In this document: positions 1 through 5,389 of the stretch, piece after piece
How the letters are laid out: each line of letters begins with the position of its first letter
Position numbering within the stretch: position 1 is the stretch's first letter
DNA from: a bacterium
GTDB taxonomy: Bacteria; Electryoneota; RPQS01
Length of the DNA: 64,000 nucleotides
Direction of reading: 5' to 3'
NCBI GenBank assembly: GCA_036504735.1
Contig: DASXUQ010000019.1
Span: 372,001-436,000, forward strand
Notes under the pieces: generated by a model
What the model was told of the DNA's origin: nothing
The model's database searches: none
Seen by the model: the letters and a program-made list of their open reading frames with translations, nothing else
Made by a program: the position numbers and the translations under genes

Positions 1-760
1 GCGCGGAAAAACCGGTCATCTGCACCGGCAGATCGCGATCCGAACGCCAGATGCACACGCACCCCGTATCCGCGCCGCAATAGGCCATCGTCAGATAGAT
101 GCGGCAGTTGGTGCGCGAGCGAATGTGCGAGGAAAACAGCGGCCAGTCAATCGGGTTGCAGGCCACGGTGCAGTGATTGGGATCGGCGCAGCCGTTCATC
201 ACATACACTTCCACCGAATTGGGATCGACAATCCCCGGCACGCGGTTCTCGCAGACCACCGGAATCACATAAGTGCCGTGCGCGATGTGCGCGCAGAAGC
301 TGCTGTTCATGCGGATTGAATCCGGCAGCAGAATATCGCGCTCCGAGCCGTAGGTATAGCCGCCCGCCCCGTCGCGCTCCACACTCGCAAACAGGGTATC
401 GGTGGCGCTGAGGGTATTCAGCAATTCGTGATGGGCATTGTAAAGCTGCGCCACGGCGGTAATCACGTTCATCTCGCCGTTGCCGATGCCCGGCGTGCGG
501 CCCGGATCGGCGGGACTCAGCGACGCTTCGGCCCACAGCTCATTCGCTTCCACCGGATCGACCAGAATATCCCCGATGTAGCCGCTGGGATTGGATTGCG
601 AGTACGTCACCACCGCCTGAATCGCGGTGTTGCTGCGAACCACCGCCTGCATCTTCTGCGAAGCCACATCGAAAGCCATGAACATGTTGTCGCTCGCAAA
701 TCCTCGAGCCGCGAGCAGAATCAGAATCGCCAGCACACATAGTTTTCGAACCTTGGTCAT
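1..760 (-). CDS. Secreted protein of unknown function, C-terminus beyond the window
   Basis: The frame is open from the ATG at 760 to base 1, giving 253 codons without a stop, so the C-terminus is missing. The N-terminus (MTKVRKLCVLAILILLAARG) is a clear Sec signal peptide with likely cleavage after FAS. The mature part is rich in Cys, Asn and Asp and includes the segments ADPNHCTVACNPIDWPLF and CGADTGCVCIWRSDRD, which suggest disulfides in an exported protein. GGAGA lies 6 bases before the ATG and a promoter lies at 811-840. The long intact frame, signal peptide and upstream signals support a real gene. I recognise no family. A sorting domain could lie in the missing C-terminus, as in other large secreted genes here. 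Confidence 0.75.
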   Translation of the reverse strand, partial: MTKVRKLCVLAILILLAARGFASDNMFMAFDVASQKMQAVVRSNTAIQAVVTYSQSNPSGYIGDILVDPVEANELWAEASLSPADPGRTPGIGNGEMNVITAVAQLYNAHHELLNTLSATDTLFASVERDGAGGYTYGSERDILLPDSIRMNSSFCAHIAHGTYVIPVVCENRVPGIVDPNSVEVYVMNGCADPNHCTVACNPIDWPLFSSHIRSRTNCRIYLTMAYCGADTGCVCIWRSDRDLPVQMTGFSA

Positions 761-810
761 CGGGTCTCCTGCGTAATATCTGCGGCCACCATCCTTTTTT
801 GCATAGGGCC

Positions 811-840
811 AATATACATCGGCGCACTATGGCAAGTCAA
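811..840 (-). promoter_or_regulatory. Sigma-70 promoter of the 1-760 gene
   Basis: On the minus strand TTGACT (840-835) is followed after 18 bases by TATATT (816-811). This predicts a start near 804 and a leader of about 45 bases. The same -10 hexamer recurs at other promoters in the window. Confidence 0.65.
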
Positions 841-1060
841 GCTTCCGGACTTGAAATGGACTTTGATGCCCCACAGCACACTCGCTGCTTCCCGCTATAG
901 GCACGCGGCCCTTTTGCGGGTACGTGCCGCACGGGTCCGTTCATACGGCGGAACGGTGGACGGATGTCATAGCGACTTCAAGTGGATTTGCTGGGAAGAA
1001 GGGCCGGTGGCGAAATGTAGAGACCCGCAGGTCAGGAGCATTGTGCCTCCTCGCAAGGGC

Positions 1061-1093
1061 AAAAAAAGTGGACGTCCCCGGTGGGCGTCCACT
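1061..1093 (-). terminator. Rho-independent terminator of tatD
   Basis: Inverted arms AGTGGACG (1067-1074) and CGTCCACT (1086-1093) have extra CCC/GGG pairing inside. Seven A residues at 1061-1067 become a U-run on the minus-strand transcript. It lies about 27 bases past the tatD stop. Confidence 0.8.
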
Positions 1094-1119
1094 ATGAAAA
1101 TAGCGATAGAAGGTCGGGC

Positions 1120-1884
1120 TCAGGCGTCGTGCGGGAAGAAGAGCTGCAGGGCGGCGGCGGTAGTTTGACGGTCGATCTCTTCGAGGGGAAGATTGAAAAG
1201 CTGCGCGTGTTTGGCGGCCACCTCGCGCACGTGCATCGGCTCGCAGCGTTTGCCGCGATACGGCATGGGAGCCATGAACGGCGCGTCGGTCTCCAGCATG
1301 ATGCGACTCAGCGGCAACTGCTGCACGAGCTGCGGCAGGGGAGAATTCTTATAGGTGATATTGCCGGTGAAGGAGAGACTGAGCCCTTGCTCGAGCACCT
1401 GTCGCGCATAGGGTTCATCTTCGGAGAAGCAATGGAATACGCCGCGTTTCAGGCCGCTGCGTTTGACAATCTCGATGGTCCTCTGCCCTGCCGAGCGGTG
1501 ATGGATGATGGCGGGAAGTCCGGCATGAATGGCAAGCTGCAGCATGCGCTCGAAGAGCGCTTCCTGCTTTGCAAGATTGGTTTCCCCGCGATAGATGTCG
1601 AGTCCGATTTCGCCGATGGCCACCACGGACGGATCACCCGCCACAGCTTCGATCCAGAGCAAATCCTCTTCGCTGACCTTGTCCACTTCGGAAGGATGCA
1701 CTCCCACCGCGGCAAACACCACACCCGGAAACCGCGCCGCAATGGTCAAGCACGCCTCCGCCGTCTCCTTGTCCACCGCAATCGTGATAATCCGCGTCAC
1801 CCCCGCCCCCTGTGCCCGCGCAATCACCTCATTGAGGTCACTCTCGAACTCGGGATAGTAAAGATGTGAATGGGTATCGATCAT
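1120..1884 (-). CDS. tatD: TatD family metal-dependent DNase
   Basis: This 254-residue protein has the usual TatD length and reads as a full TIM-barrel amidohydrolase. The N-terminal DTHSHLYY supplies the H-x-H metal ligands (H5, H7). GEIGLDIYR carries the bridging Glu, IIHHRSA and VFHCFS carry further His ligands, and LETDAPF has the final Asp (D200). Family members are cytoplasmic 3'-5' exonucleases or metal-dependent hydrolases acting on DNA; the exact substrate cannot be told from sequence. The gene is a single unit with its own terminator at 1061-1093. Its upstream neighbour on the same strand is a GIY-YIG gene, about 140 bp away across an interspersed repeat, so co-transcription is doubtful. 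Confidence 0.93.
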   Translation of the reverse strand: MIDTHSHLYYPEFESDLNEVIARAQGAGVTRIITIAVDKETAEACLTIAARFPGVVFAAVGVHPSEVDKVSEEDLLWIEAVAGDPSVVAIGEIGLDIYRGETNLAKQEALFERMLQLAIHAGLPAIIHHRSAGQRTIEIVKRSGLKRGVFHCFSEDEPYARQVLEQGLSLSFTGNITYKNSPLPQLVQQLPLSRIMLETDAPFMAPMPYRGKRCEPMHVREVAAKHAQLFNLPLEEIDRQTTAAALQLFFPHDA

Positions 1885-1940
1885 AAAAATACTTTGAACT
1901 ATTATTGTTTCGAAAATCGCATCGCCCGCGCCACTCCCTG

Positions 1941-2023
1941 ACCCTTGTCATCTCGTTAGAGTCCGTGGACTCCACCGGAGTCTTCGACCTGACGGTACAC
2001 CGGAAGGACCTCGGGTTCACTCA
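1941..2023. repeat. Interspersed repeat copy 1, 3' of the GIY-YIG gene
   Basis: Read on the minus strand, this stretch has GAACCCGAGGTCCTTCC and GATGACAAGG, the ends of the compact copy at 2497-2541. About 35 bp with their own inverted repeat (GGAGTC and GACTCC arms) interrupt it. It begins within 8 bp of the GIY-YIG stop codon. Confidence 0.6.
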
Positions 2024-2329
2024 CTATAGTGCGTCCTCCAACGGCCAGTCAGCGGCCAAATCCTTCCATAAAGGATTTGACGCCGTGATGAGATCAACCT
2101 TCTTGGATCGCCGCCACCCCTTCAACTGCTTTTCGCGGGCAATCGCGTTACCGACATACAGGAACGCTTCACGGTAGACGAGGCGGGTGACGTCATACTG
2201 CTTGGTAAAACCCTCAATCTCTTTGCGCTTGTGCTCAGCGATCCGGCGAGTGAGATTGTTGGTCATGCCAATGTAGAGTGTCCGTGTCTCACTGGAAAGT
2301 ATGTAAACGAAGAACTGCCGCTCATGCAT
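2024..2329 (-). CDS. Single-domain GIY-YIG nuclease family protein
   Basis: This 101-residue protein is one GIY-YIG domain of the YhbQ/UPF0213 type. VYILSSETRTLYIGMTNNL carries the GIY and YIG halves (VYI at 8-10, YIG near 20) and is followed by the conserved Arg and His of RRIAEHK. The catalytic Glu candidate lies in YREAF and the terminal Asn-equivalent in AIAREKQLKGWRR. GGAGG lies 6 bases before the ATG. Such stand-alone domains are common and often multi-copy in FCB-group genomes. Their role is unproven; structure-specific nicking of DNA or RNA is plausible. Copies of one interspersed repeat lie on both sides (1941-2023 and 2385-2541), which is unusual for a housekeeping gene. Confidence 0.88.
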   Translation of the reverse strand: MHERQFFVYILSSETRTLYIGMTNNLTRRIAEHKRKEIEGFTKQYDVTRLVYREAFLYVGNAIAREKQLKGWRRSKKVDLITASNPLWKDLAADWPLEDAL

Positions 2330-2384
2330 AATTCCCTCCCCAGCTCAAACGCGCGTTGTTCATTTGCTCCTGCGCGTCACTTCT

Positions 2385-2468
2385 CCCTAATCGTTCTCAA
2401 GCCCGCACCTAACCCTTATCATTTTGAAGCCCGCACACTTCCCTTGTCATTCTGAAGCCCGCTTCGGG
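2385..2468 (+). repeat. 28-bp tandem repeat, three units
   Basis: Units start at 2385, 2413 and 2441. The shared core AAGCCCGC begins at 2399, 2427 and 2455, exactly 28 bp apart. The units diverge progressively. The third runs into the palindrome AAGCCCGCTTCGGGCT. Confidence 0.75.
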
Positions 2469-2496
2469 CTGAAGAACCTCGGGCTCATCCGCATTC

Positions 2497-2541
2497 CCAA
2501 CCGAACCCGAGGTCCTTCCCGAAGACGGTCAGGATGACAAG
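2497..2541 (-). repeat. Interspersed repeat, compact inverted copy
   Basis: The sequence CCGAACCCGAGGTCCTTCCC continuing to GGATGACAAGG is the reverse of the neighbouring copy around 2441-2485, which starts CCTTGTCATTCTGA and ends AACCTCGGG. The pair therefore faces each other. The same ends are found at 1941-2023. Confidence 0.65.
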
Positions 2542-2836
2542 GTTTAGGGATCGCGCAATATAGAGTAAAGAGCGTCATGCGGGAGAACGCCCCCCAGAGT
2601 GCGTTTTGGCGTCGGCTGCAAACAGCCAACACCGCAACGCAACGCGAGGAATCCCAATCTACCTCAATTCCCGCCAACATGCAAGCTGGAGGCGGCCTCC
2701 ATTTTTCGCTTGCACCCAAGTTCCATGCACCCGCAGGTACGAACTCCCAACTCAAGCCGGGCCGCCCACTTCGCTGAACATCACAATTCCATATCCGCTT
2801 AAATATCTATTATATACCACTAAAATCATCATCCTC

Positions 2837-2866
2837 TTGACAATCGGCCTTGAACAAATGTATATT
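2837..2866 (+). promoter_or_regulatory. Near-consensus promoter with no protein gene downstream
   Basis: TTGACA (2837-2842) and TATATT (2861-2866) are separated by 18 bases. The hexamers are identical to those of the promoters before the MarR gene, ispG and tolQ. Transcription would start near 2873 and read into hairpins, then meet the convergent glycosyltransferase gene. Confidence 0.7.
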
Positions 2867-2872
2867 AAGAGT

Positions 2873-2990
2873 GGCGTCTTCCGGTCTTTCCATCTAACAA
2901 AAATGGACACAGCAAACCATGTCCACTTGGCCAAAGCAACACGCAGGAGCGTGTTGCCTAATCACTTTTTCGGCGTTTTTCGGCCTTTTT
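2873..2990 (+). ncRNA. Candidate small RNA with two hairpins
   Basis: The predicted transcript contains a hairpin with arms TGGACA and TGTCCA and a 10-base loop, then a perfect 9-bp hairpin (GCAACACGC 2936-2944, loop AGGA, GCGTGTTGC 2949-2957). U-rich runs follow at 2966-2970, 2975-2979 and 2986-2991. There is no ribosome binding site plus start. The promoter is strong, but the U-run begins 8 bases past the stem, so termination is uncertain, and hairpins of this look also occur as repeats elsewhere. No known RNA family could be assigned. Confidence 0.35.
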
Positions 2991-3120
2991 TACAACGTTC
3001 AGACCGTCGGATGTTCAGTATTTTCTAAGAGCAAAGCAGTTCGTTTGGTATAAAATATTTTTTCTGTTAAGAGAACGGCCCGACACCCCGTTAAACACTT
3101 CAATTTTGGTTTCTTGGCTT

Positions 3121-4326
3121 CTATAGCTCTTGGCTTCTGAACCCCGGAATTCTTAATTCCAGCGCATCCAAAATGCGTTTGGTGCGGGCGGTCCAAGTGT
3201 AGGATGAGGCGACTTTGGCGCGGGCGGCGGCGGGGATCGCAGAGTCGGTCAGCTTGGTTTGGGCGTCGCGCAGAGAAGAGACCAGAGCCGACAGATTGTC
3301 GGGCTCGAAGAGCAGAGAGTCCTTGCCGCTCTCCAGCACCTCGCAGACGGTGGGAAAGGCGGGGCCGACAATCAGGCGGTCGGCGGCCATGTATTCGAAC
3401 ATCTTCATGGGCGAGCAGCCGCGAATGGTGGGGACTTTCCATGTCCACATCATCAGCAGAATATCCGCCGCCGCCAGCCAGAGGGGAATCTCTTTGTGCG
3501 GCACACGGCCGGGGAAATGCGCGTTATCGAGCTTGAAGCGCGCGGCTTCGGCTTTCCAATGGGCAATCTCCTCATCCTTGCCGCCGACGAAATAGAAATC
3601 CATCTCCGGCAGTTCTTTTGCCGCCGCGAGCATGAGATCGAGGCCGCGGTCGGGTTTCAGGGAGCCGGTGTAAAGAACAATGGGGCGAGGGCTAAGGGAT
3701 AAGGGATAAGGGATAAGGGATAAGGACAGACGAGAGCGCGCTTCTTGCTTGGTCAGGGTAATGTCGAACATGGAGAGGTCGACGGCGTCGTGGGCGGAGA
3801 GGAGTTTGCTGCGGGGGACGCCGAAGTCTTCCCAGATTTTGGAAAGGGCTTCGGAGATCGAGACGATCAGCGCACAGGAACTCTTGCGGGAGTTGTGAAC
3901 GATGGTCGAACGCAGATAGCGGTCCAGCAGCATGTTCTTGACATGCACATTGACCTCATGGACCTCGAAGACATAAGGCAGCTTGGCACTCGGCAGGAAA
4001 GCTACGGTGTAGGGGTTGCGGGTATAGACCAGATCGAGGGGATGCTGCTTGAGTGCGCTTAAAGTGCTGCGCACCGAGCCGAGCAACTCCATGCGGCCCA
4101 TGATCCGCACGCGGGGCACGAAATGCACCTTGAAAGGCAGCTGCCCGCTGAAGATTTGCGGCGCGGCGGCGAGGGCTTCGGCATCGGTGGCGTACTTTTC
4201 GGCGCGGGGCACAAACAGTGTGACCTCGTGCCCAAAGGACGCAAAGGCGCTGCACATCTGGCTGACCTGCACCACATTGGCATCCACCGTGGGAAAGCCG
4301 TTGCCATGGACGTAGGCGATTCTCAT
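3121..4326 (-). CDS. GT4 family glycosyltransferase
   Basis: This 401-residue protein has the GT-B fold pattern. The N-terminal domain (RIAYVHGNGFPTVDANVVQV) contains a Gly-rich acceptor-side loop. The C-terminal domain has VLYTGSLKPDRGLDLML, FPGRVPHKEIPLWLAAADI and the donor-binding SPMKMFEYMAADRLIVG, equivalent to the E-x7-E region of glycosyl transferases group 1. A nucleotide-sugar-dependent transfer onto a glycan or lipid is expected; donor and acceptor are unknown. I choose the ATG at 4326 because GAGG lies 6 bases before it; a longer frame to 4464 has no such site. A TAAGGGA heptamer repeat lies within the coding region at 3693-3726 and is translated between the two domains. Confidence 0.88.
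   Translation of the reverse strand: MRIAYVHGNGFPTVDANVVQVSQMCSAFASFGHEVTLFVPRAEKYATDAEALAAAPQIFSGQLPFKVHFVPRVRIMGRMELLGSVRSTLSALKQHPLDLVYTRNPYTVAFLPSAKLPYVFEVHEVNVHVKNMLLDRYLRSTIVHNSRKSSCALIVSISEALSKIWEDFGVPRSKLLSAHDAVDLSMFDITLTKQEARSRLSLSLIPYPLSLSPRPIVLYTGSLKPDRGLDLMLAAAKELPEMDFYFVGGKDEEIAHWKAEAARFKLDNAHFPGRVPHKEIPLWLAAADILLMMWTWKVPTIRGCSPMKMFEYMAADRLIVGPAFPTVCEVLESGKDSLLFEPDNLSALVSSLRDAQTKLTDSAIPAAARAKVASSYTWTARTKRILDALELRIPGFRSQEL
3693..3726. repeat. Heptamer tandem repeat inside the glycosyltransferase gene
   Basis: Four perfect TAAGGGA units (3693-3720) and a partial fifth lie in the coding region. On the minus strand they are read as LSLSLIPYPLSLSP, just before the start of the C-terminal domain. 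The same heptamer recurs at 18508-18535. Confidence 0.85.
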
Positions 4327-4491
4327 GGGCATCCTCGCAGTTGGGGCGGGCGCGGAGCGACCGCCACCGCGAACATATGAGGAGAGGCAAGACAATTGAT
4401 CATGCTCAAAGTTAAAGATTTCCTCCGGCTTTCGCAACCATGATTGAGGGACTTGAAAACGCAACTAACGGAATATCAATTTGCCGCGAAC

Positions 4492-4505
4492 TGAACGTGC
4501 GTTCA
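4492..4505. promoter_or_regulatory. Possible operator, palindrome TGAACG-TG-CGTTCA
   Basis: Perfect 6-bp arms with a 2-bp centre end 20 bp before the -35 box of the MarR gene. MarR proteins commonly bind such palindromes near their own promoters. Binding here is inferred from position only. Confidence 0.35.
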
Positions 4506-4525
4506 CTATGCACCACAGTTCGGGC

Positions 4526-4554
4526 TTGACATTGTGTGGTTAAGGCTGTATATT
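4526..4554 (+). promoter_or_regulatory. Sigma-70 promoter of the MarR gene
   Basis: TTGACA (4526-4531), 17 bases, TATATT (4549-4554). The expected start, about 4561, is only a few bases before the ATG at 4564, so the message would be nearly leaderless. Confidence 0.8.
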
Positions 4555-4563
4555 GTTCACACT

Positions 4564-5067
4564 ATGAATCATCAATCCGGACCTATATCCGAGATGTTAC
4601 CGCAAGGGATGGACCAGGCAGGATTGCTGGCCCATTTGACGCGGGATCTGGCGGACTGCTGTGTGAGCAAGGAGACGGAGATCTTTGGCCGCTATGGCTT
4701 ATCGGCAGTGGAAGGACATTTGCTGCTGATGGTGGCCGAGCAGGGTTCCCTCTCCCCTTCTGCGGCGGCAGAGAAGCTGGGTGTGGCCCGCAGCAGATTA
4801 ACTCCGCTGGCGCAGAGTCTGGTGGAGAAAGGGCTTTTAAAGCGGGCGGACTCCAAGAGCGACCGGCGAGCGCACGAACTGAAGCTGACGCCGGCGGGCG
4901 CAGCGGCGGCCAAGGGCGCGGCGGAGTTCCGGCAGAGATTCCATGCGCGGCTGCTGGAGGGATTTTCGCCGGCGGAACGCGAACGGCTGCTGACCGCATT
5001 GGCCGAACTGCATGAGCGCATGCACGCCCTGCGAGAAGAATTGAAAGACGAGTTTCACACCACATAA
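4564..5067 (+). CDS. MarR family transcriptional regulator
   Basis: This 167-residue protein has the MarR layout: an N-terminal dimer helix (residues 10-40), a winged helix-turn-helix (SLSPSAAAEKLGVARSRLTP as the recognition region, then the wing KRADSKSDRRAHELKLTPAG), and a C-terminal dimer helix (ERERLLTALAELHERMHAL). The D-R-R wing signature is present. It should bind DNA as a dimer and repress until a ligand or oxidant binds. The ATG at 4564 is chosen because the promoter at 4526-4554 excludes earlier starts; it lacks a ribosome binding site, which fits a nearly leaderless message. The next gene, an FmdB zinc ribbon, follows after 24 bp and is probably co-transcribed. The regulated target is not evident. 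Confidence 0.9.
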   Translation: MNHQSGPISEMLPQGMDQAGLLAHLTRDLADCCVSKETEIFGRYGLSAVEGHLLLMVAEQGSLSPSAAAEKLGVARSRLTPLAQSLVEKGLLKRADSKSDRRAHELKLTPAGAAAAKGAAEFRQRFHARLLEGFSPAERERLLTALAELHERMHALREELKDEFHTT

Positions 5068-5091
5068 AAACACCAACCTTAACAGACACCT

Positions 5092-5292
5092 ATGCCCCTC
5101 TACGATTACCAGTGTCGAAACTGCGGAGCCGAGTTCGAAGCTCTGCGAGCCCTGAGCGATGACGACCATGAGCTGGAATGCCCCTATTGCCATGAGAAAG
5201 ACTGCGAGAAGAAGGTCTCGCTGACCGCCTCCGATTTCCTGTCGGCGGGACGAGTCGGCGGTGGCGGCAAAAGCAACTTCCGCTGTGGTTGA
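5092..5292 (+). CDS. FmdB family zinc ribbon protein
   Basis: This 66-residue protein starts MPLYDYQCRNCGAEFE, the standard FmdB/CxxC-CxxC regulatory protein start. It has paired zinc-knuckle motifs CRNC (residues 8-11) and CPYC (near 31-34), then a Gly-rich tail with a last Cys. Such proteins bind one zinc; their function is poorly defined and a regulatory role has been suggested. It lies 24 bp after the MarR gene and is followed by terminators at 5304-5322 and 5337-5370, so the pair forms a short unit. There is only a weak ribosome binding site. Confidence 0.88.
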   Translation: MPLYDYQCRNCGAEFEALRALSDDDHELECPYCHEKDCEKKVSLTASDFLSAGRVGGGGKSNFRCG

Positions 5293-5303
5293 GGATGAGA
5301 TCT

Positions 5304-5322
5304 AAAGGGCCGGGCGCCCTTT
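5304..5322 (+). terminator. Hairpin after the FmdB gene
   Basis: Arms AAAGGGC (5304-5310) and GCCCTTT (5316-5322) around a 5-base loop lie 12 bases past the stop. The T tract is short. Confidence 0.5.
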
Positions 5323-5336
5323 CTGAACGGTGAACA

Positions 5337-5370
5337 AAAAACCCCGACGGGATGAACCGCCGGGGTTTTT
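5337..5370. terminator. Bidirectional terminator between convergent genes
   Basis: Arms AAAAACCCCG (5337-5346) and CGGGGTTTTT (5361-5370) have an inner CGG/CCG extension. There is an A-run on one side and a T-run on the other. It serves the FmdB gene (+) and the C25 peptidase gene (-). Confidence 0.88.
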
Positions 5371-5389
5371 GTTTGCCCAATGGATGGGG

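Larger units (their letters stand above)
761..1119. other. Intergenic gap of 359 bp
   Basis: It holds the promoter for the minus-strand gene below it and the terminator of the TatD gene. Open frames here have no ribosome binding site or plausible composition. I see nothing else. Confidence 0.5.
2330..3120. other. Intergenic gap of 791 bp rich in repeats
   Basis: The left third holds a 28-bp tandem repeat and an inverted repeat copy. The 2545-2820 part shows no recognisable feature. From 2837 there is a strong plus-strand promoter followed by hairpins. Short open frames here have no ribosome binding site and unlikely composition, so I do not call proteins. Confidence 0.5.

Noticed and set aside
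2385-2468. CRISPR array
   Set aside because: The 28-bp units are directly adjacent with no spacers and there are no cas genes.
2890-2965. Possible cyclic di-GMP-I (GEMM-I) riboswitch
   Set aside because: Pieces such as GCAAACC, AAAGC before a stem and CTAA after it recall the consensus, but the GNRA-capped second stem and its receptor are missing and no gene follows on that strand.
2606-3028. Plus-strand frame of 140 codons
   Set aside because: It crosses a strong promoter and hairpins, has no ribosome site and encodes no protein-like pattern.
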